Below are positions 8,789 to 17,369 of a DNA stretch of 64,000 bases, piece by piece. The position numbers were made by a program, and so were the translations under genes. The notes under the pieces were generated by a model. It was not told where the DNA came from. It did no database searches and was given only the letters and a program-made list of their open reading frames with translations. How positions within the stretch are numbered: position 1 is the first letter of the stretch; every line of letters begins with the position of its first letter. Source of the stretch: Jeotgalibacillus aurantiacus (GTDB lineage Bacteria; Bacillota; Bacilli; Bacillales; Jeotgalibacillaceae); the NCBI RefSeq assembly GCF_020595125.1, contig NZ_JACNMS010000002.1, positions 248,001-312,000 on the forward strand. The letters are read 5' to 3'.

Positions 8789-8940
8789 AGGAGCCTCCCG
8801 CGTTCTTTAATGAAACTATTATACCATTACTTAAGGCTTATAAGAAAGTTTTATATGTTTCTTTTTTATATATCCTGTGTAACGGCATGATTGAATCCGT
8901 TACAATAGAGAAAGGAATAGATAAGGGGCTGTATGGGGAC

Positions 8941-11900
8941 ATGGATAAAACTCAGTTTAAAATAGAAAAAGAGAAGCTGTTGAAGAAGCTGGCTGATTTT
9001 CAGTCAATCATTAAAAACAGCGGAGATCATGAAAGAGAAACAAAGGTAACACTGCTTGCTAAAAAGCTTTTAAATGAAGAATTTGTGATCGGCTTTTGCG
9101 GTCATTTTTCTGCAGGAAAATCTGCCATGATTAATGAACTGACAGGTGAAAGTATCCTGCCTTCGAGTCCGATTCCAACCAGTGCCAATTTAATCGCTCT
9201 GCATACCGGTGATAAAAAACAGATCAGAGTTACGCTTTCTGATGATACACAATATGATCTTCTTCCTCCTCTTGGGGAAACATCCATCAGTGCGCTCGGC
9301 AAGGAAGGGCTCAAAATCAAAAAAATCGATGTATGGCGATCATCCTCGGAGCTTCCGGAAGGCATTACAGTACTTGATACACCAGGGATTGATTCAGTTG
9401 ATGATGCCCATAAACGGTCAACTGAGTCTGCTATTCATCTCGCGGATCAACTGTTTTACGTGATGGATTATAACCATGTACAATCAGAAATGAATTTTGA
9501 ATACATAAAAAAGATGGTCCAGCATAACAGAAAAATTTCTGCAGTCATTAATCAGATCGATAAGCACAGAGAAGAAGAAATTCCATTTGATGTTTACAGG
9601 CAATCCGTTCAGGACGCCTTCACTCAATGGGGGGCTGTACCTGAAGCCTTTTATTATACGTCGCTTAAAGACAGCGTTCATCCTCACAATCAGCTTTACC
9701 AATTGAAAGAGATGCTCCATCAGATCGTCAGCCGGAAGTATGAACTGATGCTCTCGGCAGTGGAAAGTGGATTGTCCCTTATTCAGGCAGAACACAAAGA
9801 ATATCTTGAAGATGAAATGGAAGAAATCAGATTGGCATACGAAGAAATCGTGACGGATCAGGATCTTGAAAATCGGGCAGCCATCTTTGAAGAGGAGGAG
9901 CAGCTTGAACAGGAAACATCCATCTCTTCATTTAAAAGCTGGTCTGAAAGCTATGATATTGAAAAGGAAAAACTTTTAAAAGATGCTTACTTAATGCCGG
10001 CGGATGTAAGGTTAAAAGCAGAGCAATTTCTTGAATCCACCCAGAATTCTTTTAAAACAGGCGTCTTTTTTGCTGCTAAAAAGACTGAAACAGAACGAAT
10101 CAGACGTAAAGAGGCTTTTGTTCAGGCTTTACATGAGACGGTTGAAAACCAGCTGATCTGGCACGCAAAATCATTTGTCTACCGCTTTATTGAAAAAGGT
10201 GGTGCTTCTAGAACTGAATGGGCTCACAAGGTAGAAGGAATAGAGGTATCTGAACTTGAGGGCCTGATCCATTCCAGTGTGAAGCCTGGGGCAGGGTTCA
10301 ACGGGAATGCACTCCTGCATTACTGTGATGACCTTGCGGCAGCTGTACGGAGAACAGTCAAGATTCAGTTAGAGCAACTGAAATCAGAGATTGTGACAGA
10401 ACTTGAAGACCATATAGAAGAATCATCCGTGAAGAAGGAAGCTGGCAATAACAGAATCCGTCAGAAGGCCAATATCATCAGGCAGATCGAAAAAATTGAA
10501 GCTGCGCTCACCAGAGCAGAACAATCAGAATCAATCGGTGATGACCTCCAGGCTGTTTTTATTCAGGGTTGGTCGGAAGAAAACCGTGACATTTACGCCG
10601 TATCATCGATCCAGGAATTATTGTCTGATAGTGAAGAGCAGACGGATCATGATCAGCATCCAGCTGAACAATCACAAAAATCTTCTGAATCTCTTGATGA
10701 GGAATATATCATTAAAAAGAGCTATGCTGCAGCTGACCTGCTAAAGAAAATATCCGGATTTACCCATCAGTCGAAAACATTAAAAGGACAGGCGGAACGT
10801 CTTTCAAATAAACGATTTACTGTTTCGCTTTTCGGTGCATTCAGCGCAGGGAAATCTTCTTTTGCCAACGCGATTATCGGCAGGAAAGTACTGCCTGTTT
10901 CACCAAATCCGACGACTGCATCCATTAACAGAATCAATCCGCCAAATGAGGAATTTCCTGATAAAACAGCGGTCATTCATTTCAAAAAAGAACGGGAGCT
11001 GCTTGAAGATCTGCGATCAGTCAGTGAAAGTCCAATTGAATCCATTGAATCAGCAGGTGAAGTATTGCCGGCTGTTGTACGAGATCGCAAAGATCTTCCT
11101 GAGTCGAAAAAAAGCTTTATCCGCGCTTTTCTCAAAGGGTATTCATCATATGGATCAGAGCTTGGAAAATCAGTGAAAGTATCATTTGAAGCATTTGCAG
11201 GATATGTATCCAATGAACATCAGTCCTGTTTTGTTGAATCCATTGATCTTTATATTGATTCACCGCTCGCTGAGTCCGGGATTACGCTTGTAGATACACC
11301 TGGGGCTGATTCAGTTAATGCCAGACATACAGATGTTTCCTTTGATTATATTAGAAATTCTGATGCGGTTTTATTCGTGACCTACTACAATCATGCTTTC
11401 GCAAGAGCCGACCGGGAGTTTTTAATACAGATGGGTCGATTGAAAGAAAGCTTTGAGTTAGATAAAATGTTTTTCCTTGTGAATGCTGTTGATCTTGCCT
11501 CAAATGATCAGGAGAAAGATGATGTGATTCAATATGTGCAGGCTCAGCTGATGAAATTCGGTATCAGACAGCCCAAAATCTTTGGTGTATCGAGCCTTCA
11601 GGCGTTAAATGAAGAGACCAGACAGCAATCTGGAATTGACGAATTTAACGGGCAGTTTCATTCGTTTATTGAAGGGGATCTTCATGCCATAGCCCTTCAA
11701 AACGCACATGACTATCTTGACCAGACGATACACAGGATGAAGGTGCTGATTGACCGTTCGGAAAACAGTGCCGAAGAAAAAGAGCAATACAGGAATCAAT
11801 TAATGGAACACCGCCAAAAGATTGAGAAAGCATTGTCTGATTTATCCTTTACGGCACTAAGGAATCAGGCTGAACAGGAACTGAGTGAACTGATTTATTA

Positions 11901-12543
11901 TGTGAAGCAGCGTGTGTTTTACCGGTATCCTGACTTTTTTAAAGAATCATTTAATCCGTCAAGATTCAGTCAGATGCAGCCGAAACCTGCACTTGAAAAA
12001 TCCATCAATGAGCTGATTAGCGTTCTTGGGTTTGATTTTATGCAGGAATTAAAGGTAGTGAATCACCGCATGGACTTATTTATAGAGAAATCACTCATGC
12101 GTGATCTTGAAATACTGTGGGATATGATAAGAGAAGATTTCTTAAATGGGATGAAGCCGGTGATCCGCTCATCGACCTCTGATATGCTGACGTTTCCACA
12201 GCTGCTTTCAGGATATGATCATACTGAATTTGCCAAAGAAAAGTCGTATTATAAAAACAATCGATCCTTTTTCGAAAAAAATGAAAAGAAGTTTATGAAA
12301 GATGCACTTGGAGAAAGGCTGAAACAGATGGCCGATCAGGAAATAGCCGATGAGCAGGTAAGAATTCATGAATGGGTACAGACAGAGATCCAGTTGAAAG
12401 GAAAAGCTTATTTTACACAGTGGAAAGAAGAGATGACTGAACAGATTACAGCTGAAATATCCACGCTGGATTCAACTGAGATGACTGCAGAGCTGAAAAG
12501 AGTTTATCGATTACTAACCACTGCAGGTGATGAGCGTGAATAA
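8941..12543 (+). CDS. dynA: Bacterial dynamin with two GTPase domains (DynA/YpbR type)
   Basis: A protein of about 1200 residues made of two dynamin units in tandem. Unit one has P-loop GHFSAGKS (about residues 54-61), LDTPGIDS (about 144) and NQID (about 204). Unit two has GAFSAGKSS (about 632), VDTPGADS (about 784) and NAVD (about 848). Each unit is followed by long helical segments that form the stalk and membrane paddle. B. subtilis DynA tethers and fuses membranes and protects against phage and pore-forming stress. The frame is open from ATG 8887, but a TACAAT -10-like box lies inside that extension and no ribosome-binding site precedes it, so ATG 8941 is preferred. Confidence 0.9.
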   Translation: MDKTQFKIEKEKLLKKLADFQSIIKNSGDHERETKVTLLAKKLLNEEFVIGFCGHFSAGKSAMINELTGESILPSSPIPTSANLIALHTGDKKQIRVTLSDDTQYDLLPPLGETSISALGKEGLKIKKIDVWRSSSELPEGITVLDTPGIDSVDDAHKRSTESAIHLADQLFYVMDYNHVQSEMNFEYIKKMVQHNRKISAVINQIDKHREEEIPFDVYRQSVQDAFTQWGAVPEAFYYTSLKDSVHPHNQLYQLKEMLHQIVSRKYELMLSAVESGLSLIQAEHKEYLEDEMEEIRLAYEEIVTDQDLENRAAIFEEEEQLEQETSISSFKSWSESYDIEKEKLLKDAYLMPADVRLKAEQFLESTQNSFKTGVFFAAKKTETERIRRKEAFVQALHETVENQLIWHAKSFVYRFIEKGGASRTEWAHKVEGIEVSELEGLIHSSVKPGAGFNGNALLHYCDDLAAAVRRTVKIQLEQLKSEIVTELEDHIEESSVKKEAGNNRIRQKANIIRQIEKIEAALTRAEQSESIGDDLQAVFIQGWSEENRDIYAVSSIQELLSDSEEQTDHDQHPAEQSQKSSESLDEEYIIKKSYAAADLLKKISGFTHQSKTLKGQAERLSNKRFTVSLFGAFSAGKSSFANAIIGRKVLPVSPNPTTASINRINPPNEEFPDKTAVIHFKKERELLEDLRSVSESPIESIESAGEVLPAVVRDRKDLPESKKSFIRAFLKGYSSYGSELGKSVKVSFEAFAGYVSNEHQSCFVESIDLYIDSPLAESGITLVDTPGADSVNARHTDVSFDYIRNSDAVLFVTYYNHAFARADREFLIQMGRLKESFELDKMFFLVNAVDLASNDQEKDDVIQYVQAQLMKFGIRQPKIFGVSSLQALNEETRQQSGIDEFNGQFHSFIEGDLHAIALQNAHDYLDQTIHRMKVLIDRSENSAEEKEQYRNQLMEHRQKIEKALSDLSFTALRNQAEQELSELIYYVKQRVFYRYPDFFKESFNPSRFSQMQPKPALEKSINELISVLGFDFMQELKVVNHRMDLFIEKSLMRDLEILWDMIREDFLNGMKPVIRSSTSDMLTFPQLLSGYDHTEFAKEKSYYKNNRSFFEKNEKKFMKDALGERLKQMADQEIADEQVRIHEWVQTEIQLKGKAYFTQWKEEMTEQITAEISTLDSTEMTAELKRVYRLLTTAGDERE

Positions 12544-12712
12544 GAATTACCATGCCTGTGCAACGTGCCAACATTTTCAGGCTGTAAGAATAAAAAAAAG
12601 ACAGATGCTTTACCGCTGCAAAAGGCTTGGGTTTGAGACAAAACCCCACTATAAATTCAACTGCTGGCAGCCCAGACCGGATATAAAAAAACGTATGGAA
12701 GAAGGGATTTAA
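12536..12712 (+). CDS. Small four-cysteine, probable zinc-binding protein
   Basis: A protein of about 58 residues with C-x2-C (CATCQHFQ), a third Cys in YRCKRLGFETKP and a fourth in FNCWQP. The spacing suggests a zinc ribbon, with basic residues between the pairs. Possible starts are GTG 12527, ATG 12530 and GTG 12536. AGGTGA at 12525-12530 fits GTG 12536 best, and in every case the gene overlaps the end of the dynamin gene, implying coupling. It ends one base before the sulfurtransferase start. Similar small cysteine proteins are common in Bacillales; no function is assigned. Confidence 0.75.
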   Translation: MNKNYHACATCQHFQAVRIKKRQMLYRCKRLGFETKPHYKFNCWQPRPDIKKRMEEGI

Positions 12713-12713
12713 T

Positions 12714-13568
12714 ATGAAAATGACTGTATCTTCCCAATGGTTAATTGATCACTTGGACCAATCAGATATAAGAATCATCGACTGCCGTTTTTCTCTTCAG
12801 AATCCAGATGCCGGATATGAGCAATATACAGATTCCCACATACCTGGAGCCACTTACTTTCACCTGAACGAGGATCTATCAGATCAGGTACAGGCGCATG
12901 GAGGGCGGCACCCGCTGCCGCAGCCGGAGGCATTCAAATCAAAAGTTGAAGCTGCAGGCATCTCCAATGATTCCACTGTCATTATTTATGACGGAGGTGA
13001 TGGCGCATTTGCTTCCCGCTGCTGGTGGCTGCTACACTATTTTGGACATGAAAAAATGTATATTTTGAATGAAGGGTATGAAGGCTGGATAAGCCGTGGT
13101 TTTCCGGTTACTTCAGAATTATCAGAGCGCATTAAAGGATCCTTCGAACTGGATGAGAAGAAGGATTCAGTCGCGCATATGGAGGAAGTCAGGGAGATCA
13201 TCCGCGGGAAACGTACCGGACTTTTAGTAGATTCAAGATCGTATGACCGCTATATCGGTGATCAAGAACCGATTGACCGTGTGCCTGGTCACATTCCGGG
13301 GGCTGTCAACAGAGAATGGACGGACAGTTTAAATAACGGTTCTTTTTTAACAGATGAAGAGCAGGCTAAACGATTTTCTGAATGGGAGAAGGACCAGCCG
13401 ATCGTTGTGTACTGCGGCAGCGGTGTGACAGCATGTCCGAATATCATCGCGCTGAAACAGGCAGGCTTTACGAACGTAAGGCTATACCCAGGAAGCTACA
13501 GTGACTGGGTATCGTATGATGAAAATGAAATTGAAATTGGAGATTCCACTCATCTCTCGAATTCGTAA
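12714..13568 (+). CDS. Two-domain rhodanese sulfurtransferase
   Basis: A 284-residue protein with tandem rhodanese domains. The N-terminal inactive domain spans about residues 1-135 and contains the conserved DCRF and HIPGA motifs. The C-terminal domain carries the active-site loop C-G-S-G-V-T-A with Cys234. The CGSGVT loop is typical of thiosulfate/3-mercaptopyruvate sulfurtransferases (SseA/YnjE class), which pass sulfane sulfur to cyanide or thiol acceptors. Which donor is used cannot be read from the loop alone. AAGGGA precedes ATG 12714, and the gene sits between the zinc mini-protein and the exonuclease, all in one direction. Confidence 0.9.
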   Translation: MKMTVSSQWLIDHLDQSDIRIIDCRFSLQNPDAGYEQYTDSHIPGATYFHLNEDLSDQVQAHGGRHPLPQPEAFKSKVEAAGISNDSTVIIYDGGDGAFASRCWWLLHYFGHEKMYILNEGYEGWISRGFPVTSELSERIKGSFELDEKKDSVAHMEEVREIIRGKRTGLLVDSRSYDRYIGDQEPIDRVPGHIPGAVNREWTDSLNNGSFLTDEEQAKRFSEWEKDQPIVVYCGSGVTACPNIIALKQAGFTNVRLYPGSYSDWVSYDENEIEIGDSTHLSNS

Positions 13569-13582
13569 AGGAGTATTACTGT

Positions 13583-14452
13583 ATGAAACACATTTTATTA
13601 ATTGACGGTATGGCTTTATTGTTCCGGTCTTTTTTTGCGACAGCCATTACGAACCAGTTCATGCGCAACGAAAATGGAACCCCGACCAATGGTGTTCAGG
13701 GGTTTCTTAGACACTCGCTGACTGCCATTGACCTAATTAAGCCAACACACGTGGCTGTATGCTGGGACATGGGCAAAGAAACCTTCCGAAATGAAACTTT
13801 TGCGGATTACAAGGCAAACCGCAACGCTCCACCGGAAGAACTGATTCCTCAGTTTGATCTTGTAAAGGAAGTTGCAGAGAAATTTTCATTTCATAATATA
13901 GGTGTTCATGGCTACGAAGCAGACGATTGTATCGGGACCATCGCAAAAAAAGAAGCGGAGCATGCACGCATCAGTGTAGTAAGCGGTGATAAGGATCTGT
14001 TGCAGCTTCTAGAGCCAAACATTGAAATCTGGCTTGTTCAAAAAGGTTATGGGAATTATAACCGTTATACGCTGGACCGTTTTATTGAGGAATACGAAAT
14101 TACGCCGGAGCAGTTTATTGACGTAAAAGGTTTGATGGGAGATCCAAGCGACGGTTATCCCGGCGTCAAGGGCATTGGAGAAAAAACGGCTTATAAGCTC
14201 ATCAAAGAGTTTGGATCCATCGATAACCTTTTGCAAAATAAAGAAAGGCTGACTCCTGGCCAGAAAAAGAAAATAAGTGAAGATGAAAAAATGCTTCATT
14301 TATCCAGACAGCTCGCAGAAATTCATTGTGAGGTACCACTTGAACAGCCTTTTGCAAAAGACTGGAATGGTGTATCAGAAAAGGCAATCCAGGTTTCAGA
14401 CGAATACGGATTAAAAACGGTTAAGAGATTTTTGGAGAATGCCGGTTTATGA
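13583..14452 (+). CDS. ypcP: FEN-type 5'-3' exonuclease (YpcP)
   Basis: A 289-residue stand-alone homologue of the 5'-nuclease domain of DNA polymerase I. Metal-binding acidic clusters are visible at DGMALLFRSFF (residue 8 region), YEADDCIG (about 113-120), SGDKDLLQL (about 135) and GDPSDGYPGVKGIGEKTA (about 190-207, helix-hairpin-helix). Such enzymes cut 5' flaps and remove RNA primers, partly redundant with PolA. The ribosome-binding site AAAGGAG lies before ATG 13583. Its stop overlaps the next start as ATGATG. Confidence 0.92.
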   Translation: MKHILLIDGMALLFRSFFATAITNQFMRNENGTPTNGVQGFLRHSLTAIDLIKPTHVAVCWDMGKETFRNETFADYKANRNAPPEELIPQFDLVKEVAEKFSFHNIGVHGYEADDCIGTIAKKEAEHARISVVSGDKDLLQLLEPNIEIWLVQKGYGNYNRYTLDRFIEEYEITPEQFIDVKGLMGDPSDGYPGVKGIGEKTAYKLIKEFGSIDNLLQNKERLTPGQKKKISEDEKMLHLSRQLAEIHCEVPLEQPFAKDWNGVSEKAIQVSDEYGLKTVKRFLENAGL

Positions 14453-14718
14453 TGAAAACGCTGGATGATTTTATGGCAGATCTGGATTCAAGAGGATTTA
14501 AGCTTGATGACGAAGCGATCGGATTTATTTATTTTGGCAGGAAATATACAGGCGCCAGCGATCAAATCGTCAAAACAGCCATTGAAGCAACGTTGAAAAT
14601 TCAGAAACGGTTCGATTCCAGCTTTTATATGTCTGTTCTGGAGGAACTGGTCAAATTAAAACAGTCTTCAAGAAAAGACATGATCAACCATCTTAAAGCG
14701 AAGGGTATGATCTTATAA
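14449..14718 (+). CDS. Conserved hypothetical protein coupled to ypcP
   Basis: An 89-residue acidic-to-neutral protein beginning MMKTLDDFMADLDSRGFKLDDEAIGFIYFGRKYTG. It appears mostly helical and has no signal peptide, membrane helix or cysteine motif. ATG 14449 (or ATG 14452) overlaps the ypcP stop codon, so it is probably translated by coupling. It ends before a bidirectional terminator. I do not recognise a functional family. The operon context hints at a nucleic-acid-related role, which is inference only. Confidence 0.7.
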   Translation: MMKTLDDFMADLDSRGFKLDDEAIGFIYFGRKYTGASDQIVKTAIEATLKIQKRFDSSFYMSVLEELVKLKQSSRKDMINHLKAKGMIL

Positions 14719-14742
14719 GTTCAGGTGCAATAAGCCTGAAAA

Positions 14743-14775
14743 AAGGGACTCCATTTATTTGAGATGGGGTCCCTT
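14743..14775. terminator. Bidirectional terminator between convergent genes
   Basis: AAGGGACTCCAT (14743-14754) pairs with ATGGGGTCCCTT (14764-14775) with one wobble pair. It lies between the ypcP operon on the plus strand and the RNase H gene on the minus strand. Confidence 0.8.
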
Positions 14776-14828
14776 ACATTTAACCGGCAAATCGTATTTG
14801 TATATAACCATCCAAGGTTAGGCTTACA

Positions 14829-15221
14829 TTAAGCCTGCTGTGATCTGATCGCCTGCCTGGCCAGACGGTCAGCAACCGAATTTTCTTTACTTGGAATCCA
14901 TTTGATAAAAAATAACGGAAACTGATCAATCATTTCAAGTGCATTCGTTAAATACGCGGCGTAAGTGCTGTTTTTCACTCTCCGGTTTTCAACCGCATGA
15001 AATACGATTTGAGAATCAGTCCTGCAGGAAATGATATGATCTTTATAGGGAAGACATTTTTCTAGTCCGATAACAAGTGCATTAAATTCCGCTTCATGGT
15101 TCTCCATGATCGGGAGTGGCACTGACAGCTGTCTGGAGTCTTTTCCATTTTTAATAAAAACACCTGCACCGCTTAGGCCCGGATTTCCGGCACTCGCTCC
15201 ATCTATATATAGTTCAATCAT
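14829..15221 (-). CDS. ypdQ: RNase HI-family protein (YpdQ type)
   Basis: A 130-residue RNase H fold protein with all four catalytic acidic residues in place: Asp7 (YIDGASAGNPG), Glu45 (NHEAEFNAL), Asp69 (CRTDSQ) and Asp118 (SVADRLAR). An active enzyme would cut RNA in RNA:DNA hybrids. The basic substrate-handle loop of E. coli RNase HI is absent, as in most Bacillus homologues. The frame can be extended to 15251, but a GGGGGG run lies just upstream of the ATG at 15221, which gives MIELYIDGAS. It is divergent from another RNase H-like gene only about 90 bases away. Confidence 0.85.
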   Translation of the reverse strand: MIELYIDGASAGNPGLSGAGVFIKNGKDSRQLSVPLPIMENHEAEFNALVIGLEKCLPYKDHIISCRTDSQIVFHAVENRRVKNSTYAAYLTNALEMIDQFPLFFIKWIPSKENSVADRLARQAIRSQQA

Positions 15222-15312
15222 GTAATCCCCCCTTAATCCTGAGTGTACCAACAGTCGATCTGTTATACAATGGAGAATAATAATGATGATAGCTAAGAAT
15301 GGAGTGAATCGT

Positions 15313-15975
15313 TTGAACGTTAGATTTATGGCGAGTTATAAACACCCAAAGCATCAAAAAATTGAGATCATCACATCATTTCTTGATGAATCACTGGCAC
15401 TGGACTATATTCAGGATTTTGAAAAAACCGGACGATTTAACAGTATTATCATTGAAGATGATCTTGGTCAGCAATGGAACGTGAAAGAATTTAAAAAGCT
15501 TCTGCATAAAACAGAAGGTCAGGTGAAAAATATCAGTGTGTTATTCGATGCCAGTTATAACAAGCATTCCAGGGAATCAGGACTTGGCTGGATCATTGAA
15601 TATGATAAGGGCCAGGAAACATATACTGAAAGAGAAAATAGAGTGATCAGCGGTTTAGCATCCAATAATGAGGCAGAATACGCTTCACTTTATTATGCGC
15701 TGAAACACGCGATTGAGCTTAGTGAAGGAAATCAACAGCTTCTTGAAGTATCAGGTGACTCACTCGTTGTGATCAATCAAATGAGCGGAGAATGGCCATG
15801 TTACGATCAGAATCTGGTATACTGGATAGAAAAAGTCGAATCGTTACTGAGTGATCGGGGGTATAAAGCAGCTTACCGGCACATTACCAGAAAAGGAAAT
15901 AAAAAAGCGGATAAGCTGTCAAATCAGGCTCTGCAGGATGAGAAAATTAAAAGCAAAAAACAGCGTAACGATTAA
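15313..15975 (+). CDS. ypeP: RNase H-fold protein with N-terminal extension (YpeP type)
   Basis: About 220 residues. Residues 1-70 form a short alpha/beta region (a caulimovirus-RNase HI-like binding domain is possible). An RNase H domain follows with Asp79 (LFDASYNK), Glu122 (NNEAEYASL), Asp149 (VSGDSLVVI) and Asp200 (KKADKLS), so the catalytic set is complete. The frame is open from ATG 15283, but a TATACAAT -10-like box at 15264-15271 would place the mRNA start near 15279. TTG 15313, six bases after GGAGTG, is therefore preferred. The upstream neighbour is the divergent YpdQ-type RNase H. Confidence 0.82.
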   Translation: MNVRFMASYKHPKHQKIEIITSFLDESLALDYIQDFEKTGRFNSIIIEDDLGQQWNVKEFKKLLHKTEGQVKNISVLFDASYNKHSRESGLGWIIEYDKGQETYTERENRVISGLASNNEAEYASLYYALKHAIELSEGNQQLLEVSGDSLVVINQMSGEWPCYDQNLVYWIEKVESLLSDRGYKAAYRHITRKGNKKADKLSNQALQDEKIKSKKQRND

Positions 15976-15991
15976 TCAGGAGTTGAATAAT

Positions 15992-16168
15992 GTGGAAAAA
16001 CAGCTGATAATCAATGAAGTGGACGAACTGCTTCAGACCTATTGTCAGGATTGCCCTGTAAAAAAACAGCTGAGGTACGAGCGTGGAAAATCAAAAGCAC
16101 ATAAATTCTGTATATCGGAATGCTCAGTGGGGAAAAGACTGCAGGAATGCGGCAGACAATTGAGCTGA
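15992..16168 (+). CDS. ypeQ: Zinc-finger mini-protein (YpeQ type)
   Basis: A 58-residue protein with Cys18-x2-Cys21 (YCQDCPVKK) and Cys40-x3-Cys44 (FCISECSVG), a probable single zinc site, plus Cys53. AGGAG at 15978-15982 sits nine bases before GTG 15992; an in-frame TTG at 15983 touches the ribosome-binding site and is unlikely. The family (zinc-finger domain-containing protein, YpeQ) is conserved next to ypeP in B. subtilis. Its function is unknown. It is in the same direction and 16 bases after ypeP, hence cotranscribed. Confidence 0.82.
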   Translation: MEKQLIINEVDELLQTYCQDCPVKKQLRYERGKSKAHKFCISECSVGKRLQECGRQLS

Positions 16169-16198
16169 AAAAAGACCGTTCACAAAGTGAGCGGTCTT
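16168..16198 (-). terminator. Terminator of cspD
   Basis: AAGACCGTTCAC and GTGAGCGGTCTT pair around AAA. On the minus strand the stem is followed by a run of six T residues, so it terminates cspD; it may also slow ypeQ transcripts. Confidence 0.8.
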
Positions 16199-16202
16199 CA
16201 GC

Positions 16203-16403
16203 TTATTTTTTAATGACATTGGCTGCCTGAGGTCCACGGTTTCCTTCAACAATATCAAAGGTCACTTCCTGGCCTTCCTCAAGCGACTTATAACCATCAC
16301 CCTGCACGGCGGTAAAGTGTACAAAAACATCATCGCCACCTTCTACCTCCAAAAACCCATAGCCTTTTTCATTGTTAAACCATTTTACCTTACCATTATG
16401 CAT
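16203..16403 (-). CDS. cspD: Cold-shock protein CspD
   Basis: A 66-residue CspA-family protein nearly identical to B. subtilis CspD. It binds single-stranded RNA/DNA and melts mRNA structure at low temperature. RNP1 KGYGFLEV is at residues 13-20 and RNP2 VFVHF at 26-30. The reverse-strand ribosome-binding site GGGAGGC is eight bases from the start codon. The 280-base region between cspD and mntR contains both divergent promoters; I could not assign a cold-shock box with confidence. Confidence 0.96.
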   Translation of the reverse strand: MHNGKVKWFNNEKGYGFLEVEGGDDVFVHFTAVQGDGYKSLEEGQEVTFDIVEGNRGPQAANVIKK

Positions 16404-16683
16404 GTTGACAGCCTCCCGTTATGACAAGCACCATTGTGCTTAAACATGGATTTTCATCTGGATCGGTCAAGATGATAAATTAACTATACACATGAACAAA
16501 AAGTCCGTCAATGATATGAGGGAATTTTCAAAAAATAATTAAACAGGTATCTTATAACGAAAAATATTCCTCAGACCATCTACCTGACTAATGGACAGTG
16601 GATAACTTGTTGTTTCAAAGGCACCGTTATAGTAAACTTTACAGGAAACGAAATAATGGTTTTTTACGAGGAGGGGTCCCCAC

Positions 16684-17109
16684 ATGCCAACACCCAGCAT
16701 GGAGGATTATATAGAACAAATCTATATCCTGATTGATAACAAAGGATATGCAAGGGTATCAGATATAGCAGAAGCACTTTCTGTCCATCCGTCTTCCGTT
16801 ACCAAGATGGTTCAGAAGCTTGATAAAGATGAATACTTAATTTATGAAAAATACCGGGGACTGGTGTTAACGAAAAAAGGCAATAAAATTGGAAAAAGAC
16901 TCGTGTTCCGTCACGAGCTTCTTGAACAATTCCTGGCAATCATCGGTGTGAAAGAAGAAAACATTTACAATGATGTTGAAGGAATTGAGCATCACTTAAG
17001 CTGGAATTCCATAGACCGGATCGGTGATCTTGTCCAGCTCTTTGAAAACAACCCGGAGCTTGTCAATGAACTAAGACAGCTGCAGGAAAAAGAAGAGCAG
17101 GAGGATTAA
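16684..17109 (+). CDS. mntR: Manganese-responsive regulator MntR
   Basis: A 141-residue DtxR-family winged-helix repressor. The helix-turn-helix spans about residues 22-45 ([20 protein letters not shown]). The metal ligands of B. subtilis MntR are all conserved: Asp8, Glu11, His77, Glu99, Glu102 and His103, supporting Mn2+ over Fe2+ sensing. It represses manganese uptake genes (mntH, mntABCD) and activates efflux in B. subtilis; none of these targets is in the window. GAGGAGGGG precedes ATG 16684 and the gene is monocistronic. Confidence 0.95.
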   Translation: MPTPSMEDYIEQIYILIDNKGYARVSDIAEALSVHPSSVTKMVQKLDKDEYLIYEKYRGLVLTKKGNKIGKRLVFRHELLEQFLAIIGVKEENIYNDVEGIEHHLSWNSIDRIGDLVQLFENNPELVNELRQLQEKEEQED

Positions 17110-17206
17110 AGGCTACAAGTAAAAAGTGATCAATGTTATGAAAAGCAGTTTGTCTTCATTTATTTATAAGCTTTAATACCTTTGTTGCGATATCAAACAT
17201 ATAAAA

Positions 17207-17240
17207 GTACCGGGGAATCCCCCCGGTACGGTTTTTAAAA
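17207..17240 (+). terminator. Terminator downstream of mntR
   Basis: GTACCGGGG pairs with CCCCGGTAC (a CC within the loop), followed by GGTTTTT. Confidence 0.8.
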
Positions 17241-17252
17241 TGAAATTAAAAA

Positions 17253-17273
17253 TCCGCTGTAAGCGGTTTTTTT
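17253..17273 (+). terminator. Second short terminator-like hairpin before fhs
   Basis: A five-base stem CCGCT/AGCGG with a three-base loop, followed by seven T residues. It lies 13 bases after the first terminator. Confidence 0.5.
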
Positions 17274-17369
17274 ATGCGGTAAATCGGTTGGAGAGTAAAA
17301 CACAGCACTGGTTTGCAGCTGAAAAAATTATGATATGATAGAGGAAAATACATACGCTGGAGGACTGTC

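Noticed and set aside
17271-17369. Tetrahydrofolate riboswitch before fhs
   Set aside because: GGTTGGAGAGTAAAAC resembles the start of the THF aptamer, but the spacer is too short and lacks the other conserved blocks.
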